From Rhodamnia argentea (lineage: Eukaryota > Streptophyta > Magnoliopsida > Myrtales > Myrtaceae), in contig NC_063155.1 of the NCBI RefSeq assembly GCF_020921035.1, positions 24,731,294 through 24,795,293 of the forward strand: a DNA stretch of 64,000 nucleotides. Reading direction: 5' to 3'. How positions within the stretch are numbered: position 1 is the stretch's first letter; the number at the start of each line of letters is the position of its first letter. Made by a program: the position numbers and the translations under genes. The notes under the pieces were generated by a model that was given only the letters and a program-made list of their open reading frames with translations, was not told the origin of the DNA and made no database searches. Below are positions 35,737 through 47,232 of the stretch, in pieces.

Positions 35737-38700
35737 TCAAAAGCTCAGAAAACTCACTAGGCCTTTTCTAGGCAAGTCCAAGATTGAATCGAGCAAATTG
35801 AAGGCTCTCGTGGCGGTTAAACTCCTCGTACTCTCAACAAGCTTGAACCACTGGCTAGAAGGGTCGCATGCGTTATCTCCACTGAAGCACTTGCAGGAAC
35901 TTGTGACAATGGTGTTATTGGAGTCCACATCTAAGCACACGCTAGCACCATTACTGGTATTAGATGAGAGATGCATCTTCGACTCCGAAACAATATCCCA
36001 CCTCGAGTTAGAGCCGGCACATGTTATACCAAGCTTCGCCGGCTTTCCCACCTCGACTGCTTGTATGCAGAAGTATGTCGCCTTCAGGGACAAAATCTTT
36101 TGAGGTGTATAGTTCCAGGCTTCCGACTCTGTGCAGGGACCCAACTTCAACGGCTCAAGCAGAGACTTCCTCAAAACGCAGAGACCCGTCGCCGGATGGA
36201 AAATCACCTTATGCGGAGCAGTTTCCGATAGCCCTGGCCCTGCACGCAGCACTCAATATCACTAGCCCTTTTCTCGTTCGTGATGAAATTTGGGGTCCGT
36301 TAGTAAATTGGCATACATATGCACAGGAAGCGACATCACGCAATCAATCAAATCCACAACTAGGCCAAACATGTATGTCATGTCCGAGTAATCCTCCACG
36401 TGTTTATCAACCTAGACGCCCGGACCATAAACATAAGAACAATGACGGACTACGGATTAGATCCATCAGATGTTCTTACACAAGTAACCGTGCTTGCTGC
36501 TGAAACATTGGAGACGACAAGATTCATAGTGATATCTGAACATAAGAGGCCCCCATTACGTTTCTTATCGATTAATTCTCAGATTTCCTAAACTTTTTGC
36601 CCAGCAATTGTGCACATACAAACAGAGAAAGCACGCTATTATCCACGAGAATACCTTTGAAAGGAGCTTGAAGAGCTCGGAACCTCTGCAACAAGCTCGA
36701 ATTCCTGACCTCGCCCCAATTCCAATCCAAAGCCCCGTAATACTCGTTCCTCCCCACCACTCCTTCCCTCAGGTAATAACTCCCGACCAGCGTCCATAAC
36801 GCCCAGTCAAAGTCCAGATCGGCCGCGACCCCGGCGAAGCAGTTCAGGTACCTGTTGTCGTTCGCGTTCGTGCCCCTCTGGTCGACGCCGAACTCGCTGA
36901 CGAAGAGAGGCCACCGCTGGAGGAGGAAGAGGGAGAGCCTGTTGAGGTTGCCGATGACCTGGCCGCACACGCGGTTGGGGTTGCCGGAAGCCCAGGCGGA
37001 GCCGTCGGTGAAGGCGTACCAGTGGAGCTCGAAGACGAGCTTGCCGGAGAAGGAGAGGTTGACGGGGCGGTCGAGGTTGAGGAAGGAGAGGTCCTTGTCG
37101 TAGCTAAGGCCGGAGAGGATGACGAGCACGTCCGGGTTCGATGCGTGGACGGCCTCCGCTCCTCTCCGCATGTACCTGCAAAGGTCGGGGATGGTGGTGA
37201 AGGCGGCGACGGTGGCAATTTGACAATAAAAAAGCACTTTCGAACACTTTAATAATAAATAATAATTATGACAAAAAAAAAACACTTTAATAATTATATT
37301 TGACAAAAAAACAGAACTTTAATAATTATATAAAAACATAATATCCGCATGTTTTTTTTTTTTTGGTGTCAAAGACAGGAAAATTTTCAAATAATGCAAT
37401 GAGATAGGGGCACGAAGTTTTCTCATTATTTCGAAAAAAACCTGATTAAAGAGCATTTTCGTATTTTATTTTATAATTTATTTTTTCTTTTACTTTTCTT
37501 TGTCCCTCTCCCCGCGCCATTGCCGGCATTAGGAGAGGGCCACCCTCGAGAGCAACAATCCCGGGCCCAATCGAGAGTGGGGGGAGGCGCACGCCACCTC
37601 TTGGTCTCCCATCATCTTGTTCTTCGCAATGCCTCGTCTCTTGTCGCCCCTCCTTCTCCTCGGCCTCACGTTCATTGCGCACTAGTGGAGGTGCGAGTCC
37701 GACTCGGCGAAGATCCGACTAAGTGCCGAGTTCGGGCCAAGGATCGTCACTCTCGATGATTGCCTGGATGATCGGAATGTCGTCAACGGGTTGGAGTTCG
37801 CGTTGCTCCTCGCTCTCGATCCCAGTGCCGATAAGGAGATCTTAGCCGAGCGAGGGCCAGCCTTGCCGGATCGAGCGATGGCCGGGGGAGGAAAAAGGAA
37901 AAAAAAAAGAAAAAAAAAAGGAAAAGACCTTAAAAAAATAAAATACGAAAATGCTCCTCGGACATTTTTCCGAAACAATAACAGCACTTCAAACCCTTAT
38001 TGAAATAGGTTCACTTTAGACCATTATATTAAAAAATGAACGCACTTGAGACCCCTCACGTGGATATAAGAAATTGATATTTGAAAAACTAATCAAAATC
38101 ACATTATTACGAAATATTTCATTATATATATCATTTGGGAATGCAAATTATAACGAAGAGATTGTGTAAATGTACTTGAAAAGATAAAATACTATTTCAA
38201 GGTTTGAATATTTTTCAGGAAGAGTTTAGACAGAAAAAGATTTGAATCTCAACCTTTGATCGTGTAATAGACAAAGTAAATTTATTAATTTACTTATTTG
38301 TCCATGGATCTAATATTTGTAAAATTAGAAATTAAGGATATATGACAAAAAATAAATTCTTCTAGGTAAGGAAAAGGGCAAGACTTGAATGTTGTACTAT
38401 TATTCTTTAAAAGAAAATTTTCAAATAAGGACCTGAAGTGCTTTCATATTCTTAAATAAGAGTCTCAAGTGAATCTTGTTTCAAATAAGGATCTCAAGTA
38501 CCCTCATTTTCTCAAACAAGGATTTGAAGCAAACATTGCTTAAATAAGGGCTTGATTTCAAAGGCATTTTTATCTTTTTTCTTCATTTGATTTTTTTTCT
38601 TTTTTATTAGACTTTCTACTTTTTTTGTTTTCTTAAAAAATAAAAAATAAAAAAACAACACCCATAGAGGCGGGATGCGTGGCCGTTGCCCACCGCCGAG

Positions 38701-40956
38701 GCGAGGGAGGGGGGAGGAGGGGGGCGACGTAGGCCAATGACCCAACCGACCGCAGGTGAGGGCCGGCAACCCCTGACCGGTCTTGGGTGAGGGCCAACGG
38801 GCCCCTGCTAACGAGCCGGTGGCCACATCCCTCCAACTTGTGTGGCTAATTTTTTTTTAATTTTTAAAAAATAGAAAAAGGAAAACATCAATAAAAAAAA
38901 TTAAAATGGAGAAATGACAAAAATGCTCTTTAGGCTAGGCCCTTTTTTGAAACTCTAAGTCCACTTCAAGCAATCATTATAAACATGTTATGCCACTTCA
39001 GGCTCTTATTTGAAATAAGATTCATTTGGAGCTTTTATTTAAAAAAGAGAGTACTTCAAGCCCTTATTCAAAATTTTCCTTTCTTTAGATAAAAACTTGA
39101 TTAAGTACGATCTCCTATGAATAAAGGAAGTAAACATGTTCATGGACTATCTAATTGTTTTGTTTCGAAGCAAAGAAAATGTAATTTACATTGCACAATT
39201 GAAGTACCTAATACAAGTCCAAAAAAAAAAAAAAAAAGTACCTAATACGCTAATCAATCTGCACGAGAGAACCATTCCCTAAAGTTATGTACGATTTCTG
39301 CCTGGCTGGAAATACTCTACGGATTGGGAAAAAAGAATGTGACCAAACTTGAGAGAGGGAGTCGAAGAAAACTGCATAGAAGTGCAGTCATTTCTCAGAG
39401 ATTTTTCTTTCTTTTGTGGCGACCATCGATTTGTTGCGATCTAAGACGGATTAAAATTAATTTGTAAGTGAAGGGTCTTACTTGTACCAATCCTTGACAT
39501 TCTGCCTAGGTCCCCGGAGCTCGTTCCTCAAGCTCATGCCGACGACATTTCCGACCCCATTAAAGAGCGCCGCCATTCGGGTAAGGCCATCGATCCAGAG
39601 GTCGGGATCGAAGTATTGGTCCCCGAAGAAGCCGTTCCCGTCGTTGTAACCGCAGCACCAGCCAGGCTTGGTCACATGGTTATCGAGGATCACCATCACG
39701 TCGTTGCCTCCGAGGCTCGAGACCACCGCCTGCAAGCAAAACCATCCTCCCCAGCTACTCAATTCGTCAACGTTCAGTAGGTGTGGTTGTTTTGTGATTA
39801 TGGTCAGACAAATCGGACTCATTCTGGATAAGAATCTCCTCGAGGACACGACACAAGATCGGATGTTTCTCCTCGGTCGCATCTTTTTTGGTTCATTTTT
39901 GCATTTCAGTGTTTGTTTATGCGAGAAAAATAGTCATTGGCCGGTTTCATTAGAGAGTCAATACCACAAAATGTATCAATCGATAGACCATAAATTAATT
40001 TTCTGACCACAAAAAGTCCTAAAATGATATACTTATGATAAATTTATTCCGAACTAATTTTTTGACCATCAAAAACCTTAAACCGATAGAAATACGATGA
40101 ATTTACCCTAAAGTAATTTATTAACCAAAAATTTCTCAAATTAAAATACATGTGACAAACGGAAGGTACATCTCCAAAATAATACACTTGTCACGTGATA
40201 TCTGACTTATCGATAAAATTTAAAAGAGATAAATTTATCGTAAGTAAATTTGAAATATTTGATGATTATAAAATTAATTTGAAATAAATTTATAATAAGT
40301 GTATTAATTTGGATTTTTTCGTAATATATCCCTTCCCAAAATCGACCACCGATATTGCCGATTCATGACCCAGTAAAGAAAACGAAAAAGCAATCTTTCT
40401 CATCGCCCAGATGTCTGTTTCTTCGTTTTCGTCTTCGATTCCGCAACGCTTGTCGTTTCAATCCCAGGCCACATGGAGCCCGACGCGGCGGAAACGAAGA
40501 AGCTTCGAAGTTTCTGAGTTCCCAGAGAGGCATTACCTGATAAGCTTCGATCAGCGAGAGATCGATGATCTCCGGGTTGTTGGCCTGTACCCCGGAGATG
40601 GAATCCGCGAGGCCGAGGCGCTGGAACGACTGCCGCACCGTGAGCGAGGCCAGGGGGTCGTTGGTGGCCAGGAAGAGCGGCCACGTCAGGCGGACGCAGT
40701 TGAACCCCAGGGACGCGATCCGGGCGGAGATGGCGCCGAGGGGCTGCCTGCTCAGCCCCTCCGCCACCACCGACTCCAGGTGGGACACCCAGTTGGCGCA
40801 CGCCAGCTTCACGCGCTGACCCGTCTCGTCCACGATCCACCGCGAGCTGGTGGACAGTGGCAGGGCCGCGGCGGAGGAGGTGGAGGAGAGGGAAATCAGC
40901 AGCGTGAGGAGACTGGAGAGGGCGATGCTGCTTCTCCTTCTTCTTCCCACCACCAT
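35737..40956 (-). CDS. Secreted glycoside hydrolase family 5 protein with ricin-B-like C-terminal domain
   Basis: Four exons (40956-40537, 39729-39482, 37175-36655, 36239-35737) join in frame to 563 aa. The N-terminus is a signal peptide (MVVGRRRRSSIALSSLLTLL, then ISLSSTSSAAA), so the enzyme is secreted. GH5 hallmarks are GFNCVRLTWP, LDNHVTKPGWCC (His158), SLRNELRGP with the presumed acid/base Glu210, ELHWYAFTDG (His274) and PLFVSEFGVDQRG with the presumed nucleophile Glu317. The family is a beta-glycanase fold acting on wall polysaccharides, but the substrate cannot be read from sequence. Residues about 400-563 look like a beta-trefoil ricin-B-type sugar-binding domain (FHPATGLCV, LGPCTESEAWNY, CLDVDSNNTIVTSSCKC, SSQWFKL). 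It is a lectin-like module, not a toxin. Intron 2 is 2.3 kb long and contains two transposons. Confidence 0.92.
37383..38065. mobile_element. TIR element with GC-rich core inside GH5 intron 2 (copy A)
   Basis: AT-rich inverted arms face each other: GAGCATTTTCGTATTTTATT on the left (near 37450) matches the inverse of AATAAAATACGAAAATGCTC on the right (near 37945). Outside these, both arms carry AATAAGGG...GAAGT phrases. Between them lies a GC-rich core (about 37505-37890). No transposase is seen. Its arm motif ties it to the element at 38413-39079. Outer ends are approximate. Confidence 0.6.
38413..39079. mobile_element. TIR element with GC-rich core inside GH5 intron 2 (copy B)
   Basis: The left end starts GAAAATTTTCAAATAAGGAC and the right end is its inverse (CTTATTCAAAATTTTCC). 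Each arm is made of several degenerate copies, about 30 bases apart, of AAATAAGGRYYTGAAGTG: five on the left (38423-38555) and about three inverted on the right. The core at about 38665-38835 is strongly GC-rich. No protein is encoded. Tandem sub-terminal motifs of this sort are usually transposase-binding sites. Confidence 0.65.
39957..40330. mobile_element. TIR element of the 'AAACTGGTA' dispersed family (GH5 intron 1)
   Basis: It carries phrases such as GACCACAAAAAGTCCTAAAA and CTTATGATAAATTTATTCC on the left and inverse phrases on the right, ending GGATTTTTTCGTAATATATC. It is clearly related to 46283-46794 but decayed. It lies wholly inside intron 1 of the GH5 gene (39730-40536). Confidence 0.45.
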
Positions 40957-41974
40957 GATGAATTTCTTGGGGAGTGAATGCGGTGCGGGGGAGACGAACG
41001 AGACTCCTCCAATGATTGATTTTTATATTGGAAGGAAGACTCAGCCACTTTGTTACTTGAAAGTGCGAAATGGACAATGTAGCCTAGTCATCATCATCAT
41101 AAGATTCTCATTTAATGACCAAATCTATTAAACCTTTATTTAGTCACCAAGTCTTGCGATTTGGATTTGTAAGATTTACAGGGACACAACCTTTCGGGTC
41201 ATCACATCCACATAAGCTCCGTTGCCTGTTGCCTAATCTAAGTATGTCATCAAGTAATGATTTTTTAACAATCATCTTGAACGAAAACGTGATGGATTAT
41301 GTGTCACTCTGTTACGAGTTTAGAAATTTTTTAGTGACACACTAATATCACAATGCATATAGTTTTTAGGTTTTCTTATGACATTAGAATCTTTTTTGAA
41401 GCATTAATGTTACGGTGGACATGATTTACAGTATTTGATGATATTAACTCCTTAAACTATCGATCCGTGCTTCCCTTTGTAGGAAGATTGCGATTCAGGA
41501 AGGAAGCGTTAAATATAGTTTTCGTTTGTATTTTGACGACAAATCTCTCTGTTATAGAGTTCTGAAAGTTCCGACTAGGGTTTCTTGCCTTGCCCAACCG
41601 AAGAAAGTGTCTTTGCTTGACATTCGACACCTTACCTAAACACAAAAGCTCATCAAAACCATAGGACGAAGCATCTAAGTACTGACAAAGTCACAAACCT
41701 CCAAGACTCCGAAGTGGAAAATTTGTGGGAGGTGCCACTTTGCCTCACGCATGATTAAGCCATAGAATTATATATAGCTGTCCTTGGATACTCGGCAAGG
41801 CAAAGGCATGGATGTGCATGACTGTCCATGCTTTGAGGCTTTCTTTGGGGACTTTGGCTGACTTAAAAGGCAATGCGCGCCGTGTTTATTTGCTTCCAAG
41901 CAGGTTTTGTTTTGCTTTGTTTCCTTTTCCTTTTCTTTTTCAGTTTTGAACTGTTGGAGGCTCCATGTTTTTGA

Positions 41975-42460
41975 TAAAAAAAAATAAACGATTTGAAAAA
42001 TATTTTCTAAAAAGTGATCATTTGTATTGCTTACTACGTAACGAATCAACATAAAATATTTTCATAGATAGATTCTCATCGGTAGTGAAAATATTTTCAT
42101 TGACTAATTATTTCAAGTAGTACAAGAAATTATTTTTAGAAATTATTTTTAAAATAATTCATTTTTCACTAGACAAATGGAGCCTTAGGGTTTCAATCAA
42201 AAAAAAAATTGGAGCCTTAGGGAGCTTTCGTTTTGCAAAAAATGAGTGATTTGAAAAATATTTTTCAAAAAATAATCATTCATATCGCTTTAAAAAATAA
42301 ATGAATGGAAAATTCTTTCATGATCTATGAAAATAGTTAGGCATAGCTTGTTATCGATTATAAAAATATTTTTCATTGACTATAATTTTTCTAAACGATA
42401 TAATTAATCATTTTTTGAAAAATATTTTCTAAATTGCCTATTTTTCGTGAAAAGAAAGTA
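41975..42460. repeat. AT-rich repeat pair with GAAAAATATTTT phrases
   Basis: Two adjacent related blocks (about 41975-42190 and 42215-42460) share TTTGAAAAATATTTTYHAAAA and TTTTCATTGACTA phrases in direct order and partly as inverse repeats. They are separated by two copies of GGAGCCTTAGGG. Similar phrases occur near 9.9 and 24.3 kb. This is a decayed MITE-like family with no coding content. Confidence 0.4.
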
Positions 42461-42483
42461 CCCTTAATAATGAGTGGTTTCTA

Positions 42484-42784
42484 CGGTGCACATGACAACA
42501 TTTCTGGAGTAGAATTTTTGCTCTATAAGTGCTTCTAGAGTAGAAATCGCTTGGTAACCTAATTTCTGGATCAGAAATTTATTTGATTACCTAACTTTAT
42601 TTTGCTACTTCTGGAGCATATTTTTCTCCATAAGTAGTTTTGAAGATACTTGAAGAAGTAAAAAAAGAAATTACCTCTCTCCGTAAAGTAGAAAAATCAA
42701 CTTGTACTCAAAAGCCGAAGTGAAAAAGTCAATTTTTGGCCGGAAATTAATTTTTAAAGCAGAAGTGTTGCCATGCGTGCCCTA
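42484..42784. mobile_element. TIR MITE, 'GTGCACATG..AACA' family, short copy (300 bp)
   Basis: The left end GGTGCACATGACAACATTTC matches the inverse of the right end, which reads GGGCACGCATGGCAACACTT on the other strand. The inside is AT-rich and repeats CTTCTGGAG/TAGAAATC phrases. It shares these ends with the larger elements at 45284-46251 and 62064-63012 but has no GC core. Confidence 0.65.
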
Positions 42785-42973
42785 AGACTTTTTACTCTCT
42801 TTTTTTCAAATTATAACGTATATGCACTCCCACTTTCCTACTCAACACAAAACCAGAGTTAGGGCACCAGTTATTTGCATATGCGTGGTTGGATTATTAT
42901 GTGTAGAAGGAAAATGAGTAGGTATGTATCATCAATGGACATAAATGAAATGGGAGAAGAATAGTTGTGTTTA

Positions 42974-43916
42974 CTTTAGTGCCAAAAGTTTTATCCGAAT
43001 AATTGAAGTGTCAATTTTTTTGAAAAACAATTGTTGTAGTGCCAAATTCGATATGCTTTACTGGAAATCCAACTTGGCCTTTTTTTATACTAATATTTGA
43101 AGCCGACGTGGCTCGTCGAAGGTCCAGTTAGCAATAAAAAAAGTTGAAAATTGAATATATATATATATATAATACAAAATTAATTAGCTTTAAAAAATAA
43201 AAAAGCGAAAAATTCCAAAGAATAAGTACCTGTGCAATAGAAGTCCTAAAATTCATTACAAAAGTAGAATTGAGTTCTAAAACTTATAAAAAGTATAATC
43301 AAGTTTTAAAACTTATCAAATTGGTGCAATCGAGTCCTTGTATTAACTTCATCCATTTGGACTGACGAAAAATACTGATGATTTTTTAATATTTTCTCTC
43401 TCCTGCGTGGTAATGACATGACTAAGATGTCATCATTTTGGTTCAAATATGAATTTTAATATAATTTTTATTTAAGTTATATTTAAAAAGCAAAGTTAAC
43501 TAAATTTCAGATTAAAAATTTAACAAAAAAACCTAAAAATAATCTCAAAATTTTAAAAAAAATGTATCTTTTTTTTTCAATTTTTTTATTTTAGCTGTTT
43601 TAAAATATTTTAAAAATTTACTAGCCCTTTTTTTTTTATAGAATTTTTAAGCTTATTTTAAATTTATTTTATATCAAATTTGTATTTTTTAAAAAATTAG
43701 TTTTTAGCTTATTTTAATATTTTCAAATTTTTAAAGTTTAGAAGTCCATGTGGACTTAACTTTTTTTTTTAAATGTCACTTTATATGAAATTTTAATTTT
43801 AAATACTGCGTATTAATTTTGGTCAAAATATTTCACTGGAGGCACTTAAGTGATCGTGTTTTTTTTTTTTTAGATTTGGCACTTTAGTGATCCGACGGAA
43901 ACTTTTGGCACTAAAA
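42974..43916. mobile_element. TIR element with AGTGCCAAAAGTTT ends
   Basis: The left end reads TTTAGTGCCAAAAGTTTTA and the right end is the inverse of TTTTAGTGCCAAAAGTTTCC. The inner part of each arm again carries AGTGCCAAAT-type phrases in mirrored order. The inside is very AT-rich with a TA repeat near 43160. No coding content was recognised. The size is about 940 bp. Confidence 0.6.
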
Positions 43917-45283
43917 CGAGCCTCGCATACAACTTTTAACATTTCTGATGTTCTTCTCGCCAAACAAAAGAAAGTAACTTAATACCGAGAAGAAAGAAAA
44001 GATAGCTTTCTTTCGAGAAACGAGCCAGTGTATAAAGGATAAATGAAGGCTAATTGAGTCTTTTGGTTTAGATAAATAGATATTTAAAAGTGAAAAAATC
44101 GTAAAGAATCTTAAATTATGTTTGCTATGAAGCTAATACCCCTAACTTTCTTTTGTGTCCGGAAAATATCCCCAAATTCGTACTAGTAATCCAAAAATAT
44201 TCATTGACACAGTTTCGTCCAAGACGCTTGTGCGGACAACGCCAGACAAAGTGGAGTTTACGTGGGTCTGGAAAATTCCACCGATGATCAGTGTGACATC
44301 AATACCTCAAGTATTTTTTTTTTTTTGGTGTTACCAGTATCCCAAAACATGTACCAGTGACCCAAATATACCTTGTCCTAGAATACTTGCAGAGCTTCCT
44401 CCATGAATATAGAGACAAATTTAGGAGCAGTGATGAGTACTGATAATGAGGCGCTCTTGAACTTCAGAGGACCAGACACTCGCCTAACATTCATCGAAGT
44501 CTCGAATTGGGAAAATCTTAATCCCTCAAGCGCCAATTTGGCAAGGAGAGAGAGAGAGGATTTGAAAAACCTTAATGCGCTCGATTTGCCCTAAATTAGC
44601 ATTTAGAATTCGCCCATCAACCTTCGGGAATTGTTTGCGAGACTTGCAGAAGTTTGGGAAATTTTGGTGATGCAAGGAAAGGTTTGAATTATTGATGACA
44701 TATTGGGCTAAGTTTAAGCTTTTTGATGGAATTTTTCAGATTTACATCAGTTTCATTTGCCAGTCGTTGTCTACACAAGTCGACAGGTCAGGTTTTTAAC
44801 TCTATCGTTGGCAAAACTAGGAATAATCAGTTCCCGCTTTGGTTCGATCCCACCTCGGAATCGGGAACTGGACTGAAAGGACTAATTCCTATTTTCCAGA
44901 ATCAAGGACTGGTTCAATTCGGTTCTCGGGAGGTCCAATAGAACTGGTAGCATGTATTTGAAATACATATTCACATTTTAAATGTATAGAAGTACCTTAA
45001 TAATTTAAGAGTGTAAATGATTTGTTCAAAATTTTCTAAGAAATAAAATTAAAACTAAAAAAAATTGTCTGTCCAATCCGGGTGATTAGGGTGGGTGGTT
45101 CCACCCTTGGAATTGGAAATCGGACCAACAATTATAGATTTCATAAAAATAAAATCGAAAATTGGACCGACGCCCTTGAAATCGTATCAAATCGGCCAAT
45201 TTTTTTGTTATCACCCTTGAACGGAAGTGCAATGCAAGGTATTTTAGGTTTTTTTTTCTCCACACAGAGTTTGAATATTGATA

Positions 45284-46251
45284 GTGGGTGCGTATGATAA
45301 CACTTTTAGAAGTGGATTTCTGCTCCAAAAGCACTTCTGGAGCAGAAATCCGTTTAGTAATTTAACTTCTGACGCGTAAATCCGTTTAGTAAAAATATTT
45401 ACTTCTGAAAGAAATTTTTACTTCTGAAGTGAATTTTCACTTATGAAATTATTTTTCCCATAATTTGAGAGTAAAAAAAATTTACTTCTCAATTCAAGAA
45501 GTACTTTTCACTTCATCCTCTTTTCATTATGCCCTCGTTCGCTTTTTGACCCCGTCTACCTCCGTTGCCACCCACCATCGACCATTGCTCGCCACCGCCA
45601 TCGCCACCCACGATCACCATTAACCGCCGACCATTGTCGCCCATCGCAAACCTCCACCGGCGACAGCCCACCGTTGCCAACCACCAGCCAATAACCACAA
45701 TCGGCCATAATCGACCGCCGCTTGTGACCACCGTCGCCAACCGACAATCGTCGCCCGTCGTTGACCAATGCCGGCGGCAGCCCACCGTTGACCGTTGCTA
45801 GCCGTCGTCGCCCACCGCCGCCCCTTGCCGCCAACCACTAACCAATAATCACCACCCATCGTCGCCAACTACCGACCATTGCCATTGCCGCCGAGTTGCC
45901 ATCTCCGCAAATGGGAGTAAAAAATAAATAATATTTTTAATAATAAAAATTATTTTTTAAGAAATTTAAAATTTTTTAAAATGAAACTTTAGAAATTTTT
46001 CAACCGCCGATAATAATTTTTCATAGATGATTTCAAAAATAAAAATTTTCAACCAAACAAGTTTCTCCAATCATAAATCAACTTACGGAGTAGAAGTAGA
46101 AATATCAACTTCTGCTTATAAGTAGAACTAGAGAAATCAACTTATGAAGCAGAAGTAGAAATATCAACCTCTGCTTCTTAGTAGAACTAGAGAATCAACT
46201 TTTGGTCAAAAGTTGATTTCTAAAGCAAAAGTGTTTATATGTGCGCCCTAA
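45284..46251. mobile_element. TIR element with GC-rich core, 'GTGCACATG..AACA' family (0.97 kb)
   Basis: The left end GGGTGCGTATGATAACACTT pairs with the right end, which on the other strand reads GGGCGCACATATAAACACTT. AT-rich arms full of ACTTCTGGAGCAGAAATC phrases flank a GC-rich core (about 45535-45905). The core consists almost entirely of CCACCG, TTGCC and CATCG triplets on the + strand. Open frames in the core are low-complexity and not taken as genes. It shares ends, size and layout with 62064-63012. Confidence 0.7.
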
Positions 46252-46282
46252 CATATTTTATAACATTGTATGATATTTTTTT

Positions 46283-46794
46283 GGGGTTAATATCACGAAA
46301 AACCCTAAACTGGTATACTAGTGACACATTTACCCCAAACTATTTTTTTGACCACAAAAAATCCCAAACTAGTACACTTGTGATAATTTTACCCCAAACC
46401 GGTACATCGGTGACAAATTTATCTTCTGTTAATTTTGTTAAATTTAACCGTCAAATTGCTAAGTTAGATGACACGTGACGGTTCATGGGTGTACCATTTT
46501 AGGGTTTTCATTACGGGTGCATCAATTTGAGATTTTTCATGATATTAACCCAATTTAACGAAGGATAAATTTATCACGGATGTACTAGTTTGGGGTTTTT
46601 CGTGGTAAAACAAATTAGTTTGGGGTAAATTTATCATTGATGTACCAGTTTAGGGTTTTTGATTATCAAAAAAATAATTTGAGGTAAATTTGTCACAAGT
46701 GTATTAGTTTGAAGTTTTTCGTGATCAAAAAAATAATTCGAGGTAAATTTATCATAAATATATTAGTTTGGGGTTTTTTTGTGGTATTAACCCC
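46283..46794. mobile_element. TIR element of the 'AAACTGGTA' dispersed family (best copy)
   Basis: The left end GGGGTTAATATCACGAAAAA matches the inverse of the right end (GGGGTTAATACCACAAAAAA on the other strand). Both arms contain degenerate alternating copies of CCCAAACTGGTACAC and GTGACAAATTTACC, so the element can fold back along most of its length. No coding content. Other copies are at 12876-13311, 39957-40330 and 61569-62006. Confidence 0.7.
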
Positions 46795-47093
46795 ATTTTG
46801 GGGGTATTTCTCCTTTTCAAAATCGTCCGTAGCACGGATTCTACGAGTCTATTATGATTTCTCCATAATCTCTTTCCCGTTAATTTCCCTCTCTTCCATT
46901 CTCTCTGCTTGCAAGCGAAGCATCGCCAGTTCCGGTGGGGCTCGACGGATCCATATTCTCGTCGAAGCAAATCGCCGGTGGCCCGTCACCAGAACCGAGT
47001 GACGACCGTAGAAGAAGCCATTAAAGACGCGAAATTTCGAACCCTAACGATTTGCTTTTTTGCACTCTGTCCTTCCTTATTTCAGAAGATAGA

Positions 47094-47147
47094 ATGCTAG
47101 CCACCGGCCCTTTTGGCCTATCGGCGGCTGCGACGCTCGACGTTTGA
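47094..47147 (+). other. Upstream ORF in the GLE1 leader, 17 codons
   Basis: ATG at 47094 opens MLATGPFGLSAAATLDV and closes with TGA at 47145-47147, about 85 bases before the intron that splits the GLE1 start codon. It would be the first ATG encountered if transcription starts upstream of 47094. Conservation is unknown. Confidence 0.35.
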
Positions 47148-47232
47148 GCTCGAATTTGACGAAACCGCAATCGCGATCACGAAATTCGGAGCGTTTCGCG
47201 TCATCTGGAGGGGTCAATTGAGGTTCCGGCTG

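Larger units (their letters stand above)
40957..47093. other. 6.1-kb intergenic region, mostly transposon-derived
   Basis: From left to right: the GH5 promoter side (to about 41.1 kb); about 0.8 kb of unrecognised DNA; AT-rich repeats with TGAAAAATATTTTC phrases (about 41975-42460); TIR elements at 42484-42784, 42974-43916, 45284-46251 and 46283-46794; further repeat-like sequence at 44140-45240 including GGTTCGATCCC and CGGGAACTGG phrases reminiscent of the hAT-type MITEs; and the GLE1 5' flank. No coding gene is supported. Confidence 0.6.

Noticed and set aside
36844-37252. Ser/Thr/Pro-rich minus-strand frame and Glu/Val-rich plus-strand frame
   Set aside because: Shadows of GH5 exon 3. 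The catalytic GH5 frame covers the same DNA.
40400-41077. Open frames of 225 aa (-) and 188 aa (+)
   Set aside because: They overlap GH5 exon 1 in other frames. Their sequences are low-complexity Arg/Gly/Pro-rich with no family match.
45513-45868. Gly/Arg/Trp-rich and Pro/His-rich open frames
   Set aside because: They arise from the CCACCG-type triplet core of a TIR element, are open in several frames at once, and show no protein features.
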